Shown piece after piece: positions 8,007-17,364 of a stretch of 64,000 nt of DNA. The position numbers and the translations under genes were made by a program. Below the pieces are notes generated by a model. That model worked only from the letters and a program-made list of their open reading frames with translations. It was not told where the DNA came from and did no database searches. The first letter of the stretch is position 1, and each line of letters opens with the position of its first letter. The DNA is from an uncultured Oscillospiraceae bacterium. GTDB lineage: Bacteria > Bacillota > Clostridia > Oscillospirales > Oscillospiraceae. The stretch spans positions 48,832-112,831 of the forward strand of contig CAKTEZ010000001.1 in the NCBI GenBank assembly GCA_934553255.1. Direction: 5' to 3'.

Positions 8007-9779
8007 ATGATGCAGTCCCGTACCCACACCTGTAACCAGCTTCGCATCGAGAATGTCGGCGAGAAGGTCAAGCTTGTCGGCTGGATGGAGAACATCCGCG
8101 AGGTCGGCGGCAATCTCGCCTTTGTCGTGCTGCGTGACTTCTACGGCACGACGCAGATCGTCGTCGAGGACGAGGCGGATCTGAAGACGGTCAAGAGCCT
8201 GAACAAAGAGAGTACCATTTCCGTCGAGGGCACGGTGCGCGAGCGCGCGAGCAAGAACGCCAAGCAGGCGACCGGCGAGATCGAGGTCGTGCCGGAAAAG
8301 ATAGAGGTGCTTGGCCGCTGCCGCTACAATTCGCTGCCGTTCGAGATCAACCGCAGCCGCGACGCCGACGAGACCCAGCGCCTGAAGTACCGCTATCTTG
8401 ACCTGCGTAATCCCGCGGTGAAGAAAAACATCATTCTGCGCTGCAACGTCATCGCCGCGCTGCGTCAGGCGATGATGGCGCACGACTTCCTCGAGATCAC
8501 GACGCCGATCCTGACGGCCTCCTCGCCCGAGGGCGCGCGCGATTATCTGGTACCCGCGCGCAAGCACCCCGGCAAGTTCTATGCGCTGCCGCAGGCGCCG
8601 CAGCAGTTCAAGCAGCTGCTGATGACGAGCGGCTTTGACCGCTATTTCCAGATCGCGCCCTGCTTCCGTGACGAGGACGCGCGCGGCGACCGCTCCCCGG
8701 GCGAGTTTTATCAGCTCGATATGGAGATGGCGTTCGCCACGCAGGAGGATGTGTTCGCCGTGTGCGAGGATGTGCTGCCGCCCATCTTTGCAAAGTTCGG
8801 TACCTATGACATCGCGTCCAAGCCGCCGTTCCGCCGCATCGCGTACAACGACGCGCTTGCCACCTACGGCAGCGACAAGCCCGACCTGCGTATTGACCTG
8901 ACTGCCGCCGATGTGACGGCGCTGTTTGCCGAGAACGAGTTCGAGGCGCTGCGCGGCCAGACCGTTAAGGCGGTTCCCATCACAAACTGCTCGCTTACGC
9001 GCAAGCAGATCGATAAGCTGCTTACCGACTGCGAGGTGCAGAGCGGCACGAAGAGCTACTGGTTCAAGATGGACGAGAACGGCGAATTGGCGGGCGGCAT
9101 CGGCAAGTTCGTCGCTCCCATCAAGACGGAGCTGACCGAGAAGCTGAGCCTCAAGCCCAATACGCTCGTCATCGTCTGCGCGGGCAAGCTGGCGACCAAG
9201 GCCGTCGGCGTCGCCATCAAGACCTTCGGTCCCGCCTGCGAGGGCCACATGGACAAGGAACGCTACGAGTTCTGCTGGATCGTCGATTTCCCGATGTATG
9301 AGATCGGCGAGGAGAGCGGCGAGCTGGAGTTCTGCCACAATCCGTTCTCGATGCCCAAGGGCGGCATGGAGACGATGCTCGCCGCCGAGCGCGGCGAGAT
9401 CGACCCGCTGACCATCACCGCCGACCAGTACGACCTCGTGTGCAACGGCGTGGAGCTGTCGTCGGGCGCGGTGCGTAACCACGACCCTGAGATCATGATC
9501 AAGGCGTTCGAGCTGGTGCGGCTCGGCGAGGACGACGTGAAGGCAAAGTTCCCCGCGATGTACAACGCGTTCTGCTACGGCGCGCCCCCGCACGCCGGTA
9601 TCGCCCCGGGCGTTGACCGCATGGTGATGCTGCTCGCGGGCGAGGACAGCATCCGCGAGATCATTCCGTTCCCCATGAACAAGAACGCGCAGGACATCAT
9701 GATGGGCGCGCCCAGCGAGGTCACGCAGAAGCAGCTGGACGAGCTGCACATCGCGGTGACGGCACACGAGGACGAGTAA
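8007..9779 (+). CDS. aspS: Aspartyl-tRNA synthetase
   Basis: Class IIb synthetase of about 590 residues, the normal length for bacterial AspRS. It has an N-terminal anticodon-binding OB fold (about residues 1-105), class II motif 2 ([15 protein letters not shown]) near 215-230, the bacterial GAD insertion domain (roughly 285-415), and motif 3 near the end ([12 protein letters not shown]). ATG 8007 or the adjacent ATG 8010 are preferred over upstream TTG codons, which lie directly on the GGAG ribosome binding site (7991-7994). No T-box element is visible in the short leader. rnhA follows 34 bp downstream. Confidence 0.97.
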   Translation: MMQSRTHTCNQLRIENVGEKVKLVGWMENIREVGGNLAFVVLRDFYGTTQIVVEDEADLKTVKSLNKESTISVEGTVRERASKNAKQATGEIEVVPEKIEVLGRCRYNSLPFEINRSRDADETQRLKYRYLDLRNPAVKKNIILRCNVIAALRQAMMAHDFLEITTPILTASSPEGARDYLVPARKHPGKFYALPQAPQQFKQLLMTSGFDRYFQIAPCFRDEDARGDRSPGEFYQLDMEMAFATQEDVFAVCEDVLPPIFAKFGTYDIASKPPFRRIAYNDALATYGSDKPDLRIDLTAADVTALFAENEFEALRGQTVKAVPITNCSLTRKQIDKLLTDCEVQSGTKSYWFKMDENGELAGGIGKFVAPIKTELTEKLSLKPNTLVIVCAGKLATKAVGVAIKTFGPACEGHMDKERYEFCWIVDFPMYEIGEESGELEFCHNPFSMPKGGMETMLAAERGEIDPLTITADQYDLVCNGVELSSGAVRNHDPEIMIKAFELVRLGEDDVKAKFPAMYNAFCYGAPPHAGIAPGVDRMVMLLAGEDSIREIIPFPMNKNAQDIMMGAPSEVTQKQLDELHIAVTAHEDE

Positions 9780-9813
9780 AGACGGCACGCCGCCGTCGGT
9801 TCGGAGGAGGACT

Positions 9814-10254
9814 ATGAAAACCGTAACGATCTACACCGACGGCGCGTGCAGCGGCAACCCGGGACCCGGGGGCTGGGGCGCGGTGCTGAAGTACGGCGGG
9901 CATGAGCGCGAGCTGTCCGGCGGCGAGGCGCAGACCACGAATAACCGCATGGAGCTGACCGCGGTGATCGAGGCGCTCCGTCTGCTCAAGGAGCCGTGCG
10001 CGGTGGAGCTGTATTCCGACTCCAAGTACGTTATCGATGCGCTGAGCAAGGGCTGGGTCTACGGCTGGCAGAAGAAGGGCTGGATCAAGAGCGACAAAAA
10101 GCCCGCGCTGAATGTGGACCTTTGGGAGAGGCTGCTGCCGCTTATCGCGGCACACGACGTCCGCTACCATTGGGTCAAAGGCCACGCGGAGAACGAATAC
10201 AACAATCGCTGCGACCAAATGGCCGTGGCGGAGAGCCGAAAATTTAGAGAGTAG
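9814..10254 (+). CDS. rnhA: Ribonuclease HI
   Basis: RNase HI cuts the RNA strand of RNA-DNA hybrids. The 146-residue protein has the standard architecture: [15 protein letters not shown] at 6-20 (first catalytic Asp), ELTAVIEAL near 48 (Glu), [11 protein letters not shown] near 68 (Asp), and CDQMA near 135 (last metal-binding Asp). The basic-protrusion region ([13 protein letters not shown]) is also present. ATG 9814 follows GGAGGAGG. It is probably cotranscribed with aspS. Confidence 0.96.
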   Translation: MKTVTIYTDGACSGNPGPGGWGAVLKYGGHERELSGGEAQTTNNRMELTAVIEALRLLKEPCAVELYSDSKYVIDALSKGWVYGWQKKGWIKSDKKPALNVDLWERLLPLIAAHDVRYHWVKGHAENEYNNRCDQMAVAESRKFRE

Positions 10255-10389
10255 GACGCCCAATTTACAAATTGTTCACAGGCGTTTCAAACTTTAGAAA
10301 AAAATCGCTGGTATCTTAATACTTGCAAAGGGGTTATGTGATCCCCGATGTGATTTTCTCCCTCCTAAAAATACACACACAACACACAG

Positions 10390-10423
10390 CCAAAAGCCTC
10401 CGTCGAAAGACGGAGGCTTTTGG
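10390..10423. terminator. Strong bidirectional terminator hairpin
   Basis: A perfect 15-bp stem (CCAAAAGCCTCCGTC / GACGGAGGCTTTTGG) with a GAAA tetraloop. The arm ends supply A- and U-runs in both directions, serving aspS-rnhA (+) and the elongasome operon (-). Confidence 0.85.
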
Positions 10424-10443
10424 TGTCCTTTGGCAGAGTGCGG

Positions 10444-10476
10444 AAAGACCGCCCACGGGTGTGGACGGTCTTTTCT
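10444..10476. terminator. Second hairpin terminator
   Basis: AAAGACCGCCCAC (10444-10456) pairs with GTGGACGGTCTTT (10461-10473) with one mismatch and a GGGT loop, followed on the + strand by a U-run. Confidence 0.65.
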
Positions 10477-10570
10477 GCTTGGGAGAGCGTGCGGTGCGGA
10501 GACGCTTCACGGGAGGGGCCGGAGGGCTGCTCCGTGAGCAAAGGCTGCGGGACAGCCCATGGACGGAAGG

Positions 10571-12637
10571 TCACCTGAGCAGCGTGTTTTCGCCGACAAT
10601 GACCTTTTCCGCGTCGGCGGAGGTGAAGTAGGAATTTAATATCTGCACGGTGGTGGACGCCAGCGCGCTGCCCGAGCCGCCCTTTTCGATGACGACGGCC
10701 GCGGCGATCTGCGGGTCGTCGTAGGGGGCAAAGGCGACGAAAACACCGTTGCTGACCTTGCTGCCGGTCTCCGCCGTGCCGGTCTTGGCGGCAGCGTCTA
10801 CCACGCAGTCCTTGAAATAATAGGCGACGCTGCCGGAAACGACCAGATCGCGCATACCCTGCAGGACGGCCTTCCGATTTTCCGGGTCGATGTCAATGAT
10901 CTCGGCGGGCGGCTCGTCGTACACGGCGACAAGCGCGGAGTTGTCGTAGGTCTTGACGCTCTTGAGCAGATGGGCGTTGTAGCGCGTACCGCCGTCGGCA
11001 AGTGTGGCGATGTAGTTCGCCAGCTGGAGCGGCGTAAAGCGCGAGTAGGACTGACCGATGGCGGCGGTGAGGGTCTGACCGTCCGTCCAGTAGTGGCCCT
11101 TGAGGGAATTGACATAGTCCGGCGTGGTCATGACACCGATCTCCTCCGGGATCTCGATGCCCGTCGGTTCGCCGAGACCGAAGGCGTAGGCGTAGCGCGC
11201 GAGGTTGGAGATGCCCGTCATGCGGCCGACATCGTAGAAAAAGTAGTTGCACGAGACCTTGATGGCTTCGGTGACATCGATATTGCCGTGGTTGCCGCCG
11301 GTCCTGCTGTAGAGCCAACATTTGTATGCCCATGTGCCGTAGTGATACACGCCGCGCGTGAGGATCTTCGACTGCGGCGTGATGATGCCGGTCTCGAGCG
11401 CGGCGATGGCGGTGACGGGCTTGAAGGTCGAGCCGGGGGCATAGGCCTCCTGCGTGGCGCGGTTCCAGAAGGGCTTGAGGGGGTCGTCGCGGTTTTCCGC
11501 ATAGTCCTCGTTAAAGGTCTTGAGCGAGAAGGTGGGGTAGCTGGCAAGCGCCAGCACTTCGCCCGTGCCGACCTGCACGACCGCGGCTGCCGCGCCGCGG
11601 CCGATGCCGTCCTCCGCGGTCATGCCCTCGACGGTTTCGGCGAGAATGCGCTCCACATCTTCCTGAAAGTCGATGTCGAGAGTGAGGGCGACGGTGTTGC
11701 CCGGCTCCGGCTCGACGGAATAAATTTCGCTGGTGACCTTACCCGCGGTGTTGACCGTGACGATGCGGCGGCCGTTTTTGCCGCGCAGATAGTCCTCGAA
11801 GGCGAGCTCCACGCCGTCGCGTCCGACGAGTGCGTCCATGGCGTAGCCCTTTTCCTTGTATTCGTCCCATCTTCCGGTGGGGATCTTGGTGATGCGGCCG
11901 AGAATGTGGGCCGCGGCGTCGGTCTGGTAGACGCGGGTGGAGGAGGTGCCGATGTGAATGGGCGCGTAAGCGCCGTCCTTCAACTCGGCGATCAGTTCCA
12001 CGGAGATGTCTGTGGCAAGGGTGACGGTCTCGCGCTGATCCAGCTTGGCGAGGGCAAGCGCGTAGCGCAGACCGAGCAGGCGGCGCACCTTGTTGTCCGT
12101 ATGTTCGGCGGGGGTGTGAAATTCGGTCTTGAGCAAGGAGAGAAGATGCTCCGGCGTGAGGGGCGGGTCCTCGTCGGTGGTAAGGTCGGCGGAGGAAGCC
12201 CACTTCTTGCTTACAAGGTAGCGGTTGAGCGCGCTGTGCGAGCCGGCGCCGGCGGCGTTGAAATCATAGACAAAGGGAGCGCCGGAGGAGAGGGGAAGCG
12301 CATCCTCCCACACGATGCCGCGGCGGTCGAGCAGCTCCATCAGGCGCGTGAGGTCGGCGTTGAGCGTTTCGTCATCGTTCGAGGCGAGGGAGAGATCCAA
12401 CTCCAATGTGTAGACGCTGCGGTTGGAGGTAAGGACCTTACCGTTGCGGTCGGTGAGGATGCCGCGCGAGGTGACGACGGTCTCGCTCTTGGTGTTGGCG
12501 CGGATGGAGCGGGCGCGATATTCCGCGCCGTGAACGATCTGTGTATCGTAAAGCGCGGAGACATAGAACACGAGTACGAGCAGGAAGAGCGCGCCGATGA
12601 CGGTCAGGCGGCGGTGAAATTGTTTTTTATCGTCCAC
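10571..12637 (-). CDS. mrdA: Penicillin-binding protein 2 (class B transpeptidase)
   Basis: Class B PBP that cross-links peptidoglycan; its place after mreC-mreD marks it as the elongation (PBP2) type. The 688-residue protein starts at GTG 12637, six bases after AGGAGG; a longer in-frame reading to 12808 would run through the end of mreD and lacks this site. It has one N-terminal membrane anchor (about 12-30), a dimerisation domain beginning near YDTQIVHGAEYRARS, and transpeptidase motifs in order: STFK (catalytic Ser), SCN, and KTGTAETG. No PASTA domain is seen. Confidence 0.95.
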   Translation of the reverse strand: MDDKKQFHRRLTVIGALFLLVLVFYVSALYDTQIVHGAEYRARSIRANTKSETVVTSRGILTDRNGKVLTSNRSVYTLELDLSLASNDDETLNADLTRLMELLDRRGIVWEDALPLSSGAPFVYDFNAAGAGSHSALNRYLVSKKWASSADLTTDEDPPLTPEHLLSLLKTEFHTPAEHTDNKVRRLLGLRYALALAKLDQRETVTLATDISVELIAELKDGAYAPIHIGTSSTRVYQTDAAAHILGRITKIPTGRWDEYKEKGYAMDALVGRDGVELAFEDYLRGKNGRRIVTVNTAGKVTSEIYSVEPEPGNTVALTLDIDFQEDVERILAETVEGMTAEDGIGRGAAAAVVQVGTGEVLALASYPTFSLKTFNEDYAENRDDPLKPFWNRATQEAYAPGSTFKPVTAIAALETGIITPQSKILTRGVYHYGTWAYKCWLYSRTGGNHGNIDVTEAIKVSCNYFFYDVGRMTGISNLARYAYAFGLGEPTGIEIPEEIGVMTTPDYVNSLKGHYWTDGQTLTAAIGQSYSRFTPLQLANYIATLADGGTRYNAHLLKSVKTYDNSALVAVYDEPPAEIIDIDPENRKAVLQGMRDLVVSGSVAYYFKDCVVDAAAKTGTAETGSKVSNGVFVAFAPYDDPQIAAAVVIEKGGSGSALASTTVQILNSYFTSADAEKVIVGENTLLR

Positions 12638-12665
12638 GGCGGACCTCCTTTCGCGGGGCGGTGGG

Positions 12666-13178
12666 TCAAAGGGTGAAGCGTCGGTGCAGGAACGCGAGCA
12701 GCGGGTGGCACACCGCGAGCAGCGGCAGGGACAGCAGCAGCTCGCGCAGGGCGCGGTCCAGAATGGCGGCGAGGGAAGAGCGGCCCGCAAGCAGCAGGAC
12801 CACGGCAAGGATCAGGTCAATGAGCGCGAAGGCGACCGCCGAAGAGACGAGCGAGCAGAGCAGGCCGGGCTGCAGGACGCTGCGGGCGATGAAAGAAACG
12901 AGCAGCGCCGCCGCGGTGAACGAAACGGTGTAGAGCCACGGCACGGGGGCGGTGAGCGCGAGGTCGCACAGCAAGCCGAACACGAGGCCGAAGACAACGC
13001 CCTCAAGCCGCTCCTCCATGGAAACGACGACGGCGAGCAGCAGCGGCGGCAGGAAGGGAACGACGCCCTGCACGCGCACATGAGCGGTGGTCAGGGTATG
13101 AAGAAAAAGCAGAAGCGCGATGGCAAGCGCGTAGACCGTCCACTTGATTCTCAGGTCGCGCGTGGTGGTGGGGGACAT
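12666..13178 (-). CDS. mreD: Rod shape-determining protein MreD
   Basis: MreD is an integral membrane partner of MreC and PBP2/RodA in the elongasome. The 170-residue protein (ATG 13178, GGAGG 7 bases upstream) has about five hydrophobic segments, including one around ALAIALLLFLHTL and one rich in Leu/Val near VVFGLVFGLLCDL, the conserved MreD core. The in-frame codons further upstream run through the mreC-mreD gap and are not preferred. The gene lies 28 bp before the PBP2 start. Confidence 0.88.
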   Translation of the reverse strand: MSPTTTRDLRIKWTVYALAIALLLFLHTLTTAHVRVQGVVPFLPPLLLAVVVSMEERLEGVVFGLVFGLLCDLALTAPVPWLYTVSFTAAALLVSFIARSVLQPGLLCSLVSSAVAFALIDLILAVVLLLAGRSSLAAILDRALRELLLSLPLLAVCHPLLAFLHRRFTL

Positions 13179-13221
13179 GGGGCGGGCCTCCTTTCCGAAA
13201 CGGCGGTGAAAAAACGCGGCG

Positions 13222-14061
13222 TCAGTCAACAATGTCGAACGACTTGATGACAAAGACCTCGGTGAGCGCGTCGAGCCGCGCCGAGGGGGTGAGAACGGCA
13301 TATTGGGCAAGACCGTCGTCGTCCGTGCGGACGGTATCGACCGTGCCGACGACGAGGCCGCCGGGGTAAAAGCCGCCGAGGCCGGAGGTCGTGATGATGT
13401 CGCCGGAGAGCAGCTGGCTGTCGGCGGGGAGATAGGTCAGCTTCAGCCTGCCTTCGCCCATGAGGGAAAGGTCGCCCTCCGCGACCGCGACCTCCTGCGT
13501 GCGGAAGATGCGCGCACCCAGCTCCGTATCGGTGTCGATGATGGTGAGTACGGTGGACCAGTTATAGCCGACCGAGGACACCACGCCGACGAGGCAGCCC
13601 TCGGAGGAAACGACGCAGTCATTCTTCTCGACGCCGTGGGCGGTGCCGCGGTTGAGGGTGAGCGTGCTGGTCCAATTTGTGCTTTGGCGGTCGATGACGG
13701 CGGCGGACTCAAACTCGAAGTCGCGGCGCTGTTCGCGCAGGTCCAGCAGATCGCGCAGAAGCGCATTCTCCTCGCGGTCGGCCTCCGCCTGCCGCGCGTC
13801 GCGCTCCAGCTCTGCCACGCGCACGCGCAGCGCCTCGTTTTCGGCGAGGAGGTCGGAATAGTCCTTATAATAGCGCTGCTTGTCCTCGACCCATGTGGCG
13901 ACGGCGGTGGCGGCGCTGCGGAACGGATAGGTCAGCACGCCGACGGCGTTCTGCAGAAGGCCGGAGGTCGCGCTCAGGTAGCTCAGCACGCTGATGACAA
14001 CGGCGCAGGCGGTGGTGACGATCAGCAGACGCAGGCCGTATTTTTCCAGAAATTCACGCAT
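13222..14061 (-). CDS. mreC: Rod shape-determining protein MreC
   Basis: MreC is a periplasmic-type scaffold that activates PBP2. The 279-residue protein has a short cytoplasmic start, a transmembrane helix at about 11-30, a coiled coil (about 65-110) and the twin beta-domain region (about 115-275) with the family signature NRGTAHGVEKNDCVVS and a TTSGLGGFYPGGLVVG stretch. ATG 14061 follows AAGGAGG. In most rod-shaped Firmicutes mreB directly precedes mreC; here maf does. Confidence 0.93.
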   Translation of the reverse strand: MREFLEKYGLRLLIVTTACAVVISVLSYLSATSGLLQNAVGVLTYPFRSAATAVATWVEDKQRYYKDYSDLLAENEALRVRVAELERDARQAEADREENALLRDLLDLREQRRDFEFESAAVIDRQSTNWTSTLTLNRGTAHGVEKNDCVVSSEGCLVGVVSSVGYNWSTVLTIIDTDTELGARIFRTQEVAVAEGDLSLMGEGRLKLTYLPADSQLLSGDIITTSGLGGFYPGGLVVGTVDTVRTDDDGLAQYAVLTPSARLDALTEVFVIKSFDIVD

Positions 14062-14086
14062 GGAAAAGCCCTCCTTTCGGGGGAGA

Positions 14087-14665
14087 TCAGAAAAATTGCA
14101 CGCCGAAGTGCTTCGTCAGGCATTGACCGAGTTTTTCGACCGGCAGACCCATGACATTATAAAAATCGCCGTCGATGCGCTCGACGAGCAGCGCGCCGAG
14201 ACTCTGCACGCCGTAGGCGCCCGCCTTGTCCATCGGCTCGCCGGTGGCAATGTAGGCGCGCAGCTCGGCCTCGGTGCAGGGACGGAAGTACACATCGGTG
14301 GAGACGGTGAAGCTCTCGACCCTGTCGCCCTGACGGACGGTCACGCCGGTGCAGACCGTGTGGCGGTTGCCCGCCAGCTCGGTGAGCATACGCAGCGCGT
14401 CCGCTTCGTCGCGCGGCTTGCCGAGACGGTCGTCGCCGAGGAATACCATGGTGTCGGCGGTGATGAGAATGTCCGTGGGCGCGACGAGCAGGGCCGCCGC
14501 ATTGGACTTCAGGCGGGAGATGTGGGCGACGATCTGCTGCGGGGAAAGTCCGTCGGGATAACTCTCCTCCACATTGGGAACGACGACGGAAAAATCGGCG
14601 ATGCCCATGCGCCGGAGCAACTCGTGGCGGCGCGGGGACTGGGAAGCAAGGACGATATGGGGCAT
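14087..14665 (-). CDS. maf: Maf-like nucleoside triphosphate pyrophosphatase
   Basis: Maf proteins hydrolyse non-canonical or modified NTPs (dTTP/UTP in the YhdE subfamily) and influence septum formation. The 192-residue protein starts with ILASQSPRRHELLRRMG, the canonical nucleotide-binding signature, and has VEESYPDG, DTMVFLGDDRLGKP and the later DKAGAYGVQSLGALLVERI. Maf genes commonly neighbour mreBCD, as here. ATG 14665 is preceded by AAAGGAG. Confidence 0.95.
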   Translation of the reverse strand: MPHIVLASQSPRRHELLRRMGIADFSVVVPNVEESYPDGLSPQQIVAHISRLKSNAAALLVAPTDILITADTMVFLGDDRLGKPRDEADALRMLTELAGNRHTVCTGVTVRQGDRVESFTVSTDVYFRPCTEAELRAYIATGEPMDKAGAYGVQSLGALLVERIDGDFYNVMGLPVEKLGQCLTKHFGVQFF

Positions 14666-14732
14666 GAGAAAGGCTCCTTTTCGATAACGGATAGGATAAT
14701 ATATAATGAGTTATACGATGCGTTTTCAAAAA

Positions 14733-16847
14733 TCACTCGACGCCGCGATAGAAAAGCCCGCGGGTAAGGTCGGCGGGGACATAGTCGTCCAGCCCCTTGT
14801 AGGCGCGCAGAACGCGCACGCAGTCCGCCGCGCTCTCGGTCGTAAAGCGGAGGCGGGCATAGGTCAAGCCGCACCTTTGGTAATCCGGCTTGTCCGCGAG
14901 CCAGAGCGTCTTTGCATTCTGGATCTCGCTGCGGCAGCCGTAGGCGTGCAGCACGGGGAAGCGCTCGCCCATGCGGTCGGTCAACTCCGGCGCGGCGGCG
15001 CAGGCGCTGTCGGCGCGGACGGCGTCGCAGCGGGTCTTGAAATGGCGGCAGCCGAATTCGTTCGCCACAATGCAGTTCTCTGTGATCATCAGCGGCAGAC
15101 GGCCGTAGACGATGGCCTCACAGGGAATGTGTTTTGAGAGGTCGCGCAGCTGCTCGTACCGCAGTTCAAAGGAGAGCGTAGCAGAGGAAAGCCCGCAGCC
15201 GCGCAGAAAGCGCAAAGCGGCGGAGTTGAACACATTCAGGCCAAAATCGCCGCGCGGCTCGAGCGGGAGTCCGCGGACGAGGGCGAGATGGCCGAGGTTG
15301 CCGAGCGCAGCGGCGGTGACGCCCTGTGCCGCGGCGCGTTCCAGCGCGGCGCGGAGCGCCGTCTCGTCGTTTGTGCGCCAAATGCGCGGGAGGACGGCAG
15401 CAAAGCGCGTGCGGGAGAGGTAGGGCGCGAGGTCGAGTGCGGGGAGCAGCTCGAGCGGAACATAGATCATCTCCGCGCCCTCGTTCACCAGCGCGTCGGT
15501 GAGCTGGTCGGGGCGGGAGAGGGAGAGCGTGAAGCGCGGCGGCGCGGCGGGGTTTTTGACTTTTGCGGGCGGAACGAAGTCCGCTTCGCGGCGGGGAGGA
15601 ACGGCGGTACGCGCATCTTCCAGCGCGGCGAGCGCGTCGCGCCGCAGCGCGTTGAGCGCGCTCGCGGGGACGGAAAGCCCCTCGCCGAGCGTGACGGTGC
15701 AGGCGGCGACGGAAAACGCCGTGCCGCCGGTCTTACGCAGGCGGGCCTCCACCTCGTCGGCGGTCAGCGCGCGGGAACGCGCGGCCTCCGGCACGGGTCC
15801 GGCGACGGTGACGGTTCGGCCGTCGGGGTCGGAGGCGGCGAGCGTCATGGGCTTGTCCGCGGTCAGCGTGACGGAAAAGGTCACGGGGACGAGACGAAGG
15901 TCTTCCTTTTCATAGGCCGCGCGGAGCGCGGCAAACCACTCCTCGGGCCAGCGGGAGTTTTCGGGGCGAACGCCGAACATTTCGCGTCCGCGCCCGCCGC
16001 GGTAGTAAAGGTCGGTAAAGCCGTCGCGCGAGAAGGCGAGGGCGAGCTTTTTCTGCTCGTCCGCCGTGGGGGCGCGGCGCTCGCGCAGGAGCGCGGCGTA
16101 GATGGATGTGACGGCGGCGACATATTCCGGCCGCTTCATGCGTCCCTCCAGCTTGAGACAGGCCACGCCGAGGTCCGCCATGTCGGCGGCGCAGGAGGCG
16201 AGGTTCATATCCTTGAGGGAGAGCGGGTTCGCGTCGGCCTTGCCGTGCCAGCCGTAGCGCAAACGGCAGGGCTGCGCGCAGGCGCCGCGGTTGCCGCTGC
16301 GTCCGCCGATGACGGCGGACATCTCGCATTGACCGGAATAGCACATGCACAGCGCGCCGTGGGCAAAGGTCTCGATCTCGATGGGCGAGCCGTCAAGAAT
16401 GGTCTTGATGTCCGCGCGCGAAAGCTCGCGGGCGAGGACGGCGCGCGTCATGCCGAGAGCGGCGGCCTCGGTCACGCCGGAGAGCGTGTGGAGCGCCATC
16501 TGGGTGCTGGCGTGGAGCGGCACGTCGGGAACGACGGCGCGGAGCGTTTCGTAAACGCCCCAGTCCTGCACCAGGATGGCGTCCACGCCGTATTCGCTCG
16601 CCTTTTTTGCGGTCTCGGCGAGGGTGGGCAGCTCGCGGTCGGTGACGAGGGTGTTGAGCGTCAGGTAGACCTTGACGCCGCGCAGATGGCAATAACGCAC
16701 CGCCGCCAGAAATTCTTCGTCCGTGAAGTTTCTGGCGCTGCGGCGCGCGTTGAAGCTGCCAAAGCCCATATAGACGGCGTCCGCGCCGTTCTGCACCGCG
16801 GCGACGAGCGCCTCGCGGCCGCCGGCGGGGGAGAGCAGCTCGGTCAT
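14733..16847 (-). CDS. Peptidase U32 family protein (RNA hydroxylation type)
   Basis: U32 proteins were named as collagenases, but characterised members (RlhA, TrhP) support prephenate-dependent hydroxylation of 23S rRNA or tRNA. The 704-residue protein starts LLSPAGGREALVAAVQNGAD, has the U32 signature around 160-190 (ETFAHGALCMCYSGQC with GRSGNRGACAQPC following), a DUF3656-like middle (about 380-470) and a second C-terminal half with further cysteines. Its ATG directly abuts the zapA stop codon, so the two are one transcription unit. A YrrO/RlhA-type role is inferred. Confidence 0.85.
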   Translation of the reverse strand: MTELLSPAGGREALVAAVQNGADAVYMGFGSFNARRSARNFTDEEFLAAVRYCHLRGVKVYLTLNTLVTDRELPTLAETAKKASEYGVDAILVQDWGVYETLRAVVPDVPLHASTQMALHTLSGVTEAAALGMTRAVLARELSRADIKTILDGSPIEIETFAHGALCMCYSGQCEMSAVIGGRSGNRGACAQPCRLRYGWHGKADANPLSLKDMNLASCAADMADLGVACLKLEGRMKRPEYVAAVTSIYAALLRERRAPTADEQKKLALAFSRDGFTDLYYRGGRGREMFGVRPENSRWPEEWFAALRAAYEKEDLRLVPVTFSVTLTADKPMTLAASDPDGRTVTVAGPVPEAARSRALTADEVEARLRKTGGTAFSVAACTVTLGEGLSVPASALNALRRDALAALEDARTAVPPRREADFVPPAKVKNPAAPPRFTLSLSRPDQLTDALVNEGAEMIYVPLELLPALDLAPYLSRTRFAAVLPRIWRTNDETALRAALERAAAQGVTAAALGNLGHLALVRGLPLEPRGDFGLNVFNSAALRFLRGCGLSSATLSFELRYEQLRDLSKHIPCEAIVYGRLPLMITENCIVANEFGCRHFKTRCDAVRADSACAAAPELTDRMGERFPVLHAYGCRSEIQNAKTLWLADKPDYQRCGLTYARLRFTTESAADCVRVLRAYKGLDDYVPADLTRGLFYRGVE

Positions 16848-17168
16848 TTACTTGCGGTTTTGCAGCTTGAACAACTCGCGCTTGAGTTCGCTGACCTCGT
16901 TTTTCGCCTGCGCCGCTTCATCCAGATACTGCTTGAGCTGGCGGCGGAGCGCCTCGCTCGCTTCGCGCTCCTTGAACAGCTCGTCCGCGATGTTGGCGGC
17001 GGCAAGAACGGCGGCGTCCGTGCGGCCGACCTTGGCGCCGGTGAGCATCTCGTCCATCTTCGTATTGACATAGGAGCCGACCTTCTGCATATAGGAGGGG
17101 GCCTCCTCGGCGACAAAGGTGTAATCCTCGCCGCAGATGCTGACGGTGACACGGTTTTCCATATCCAT
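16848..17168 (-). CDS. zapA: Cell division protein ZapA
   Basis: ZapA binds FtsZ and bundles protofilaments at midcell. The 106-residue protein has the N-terminal beta hairpin/dimer domain (VTVSICGEDYTFVAEE) and a C-terminal coiled coil (about 65-105). Two in-frame ATGs (17168 and 17162) follow AAAGGAGA; the second has better spacing, so the true start may be 17162. The link with a U32 peptidase is common in Clostridia. Confidence 0.88.
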   Translation of the reverse strand: MDMENRVTVSICGEDYTFVAEEAPSYMQKVGSYVNTKMDEMLTGAKVGRTDAAVLAAANIADELFKEREASEALRRQLKQYLDEAAQAKNEVSELKRELFKLQNRK

Positions 17169-17215
17169 AGTCTCCTTTCGGTTCGCGCGAAAATATACAT
17201 GATAATACAATCTAA

Positions 17216-17224
17216 AGTATAGCA
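17216..17224 (-). promoter_or_regulatory. Extended -10 promoter for zapA operon
   Basis: On the minus strand TGCTATACT is an extended -10 element about 50 bases upstream of zapA, with no good -35 box. Confidence 0.5.
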
Positions 17225-17296
17225 CATGGGGGCGAGGGATAAAAGAGGTTTTTCGGAATTTTGTAACCAAATCGTCATTCTTTTTTTCTTAATGTA

Positions 17297-17305
17297 TGCT
17301 ATACT
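17297..17305 (+). promoter_or_regulatory. Extended -10 promoter for the VanW-family gene
   Basis: TGCTATACT on the + strand, 60 bases upstream of the ATG. It is the same extended -10 sequence as in the divergent zapA promoter 75 bases away. Confidence 0.5.
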
Positions 17306-17364
17306 GTAGTACACTGTGGCGTGGTGTGCGCCGCGGAACACGCGAAAAGCAGGAGGGTGCCGGA

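Larger units (their letters stand above)
10255..10570. other. Convergent intergenic region with terminators
   Basis: No gene is supported between rnhA (+) and the PBP2 gene (-). The stretch holds an AT-rich segment (10255-10390) and two hairpins, listed separately. A GC-rich 90-base segment (10480-10570) shows no recognisable signal. Confidence 0.6.

Noticed and set aside
7971..9788. 605-codon minus-strand frame opposite aspS
   Set aside because: Exactly antisense to a well-conserved synthetase; the open frame comes from high GC third positions and has no family resemblance.
12637..12808. N-terminal extension of PBP2
   Set aside because: The added residues are Cys/Ser/Pro-rich and overlap mreD; the GTG at 12637 has an ideal ribosome binding site.
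15288..17222. 644-codon plus-strand frame opposite the U32 peptidase
   Set aside because: Antisense to a recognised gene, very Arg/Gly/Ala-rich, and crosses the zapA gene.
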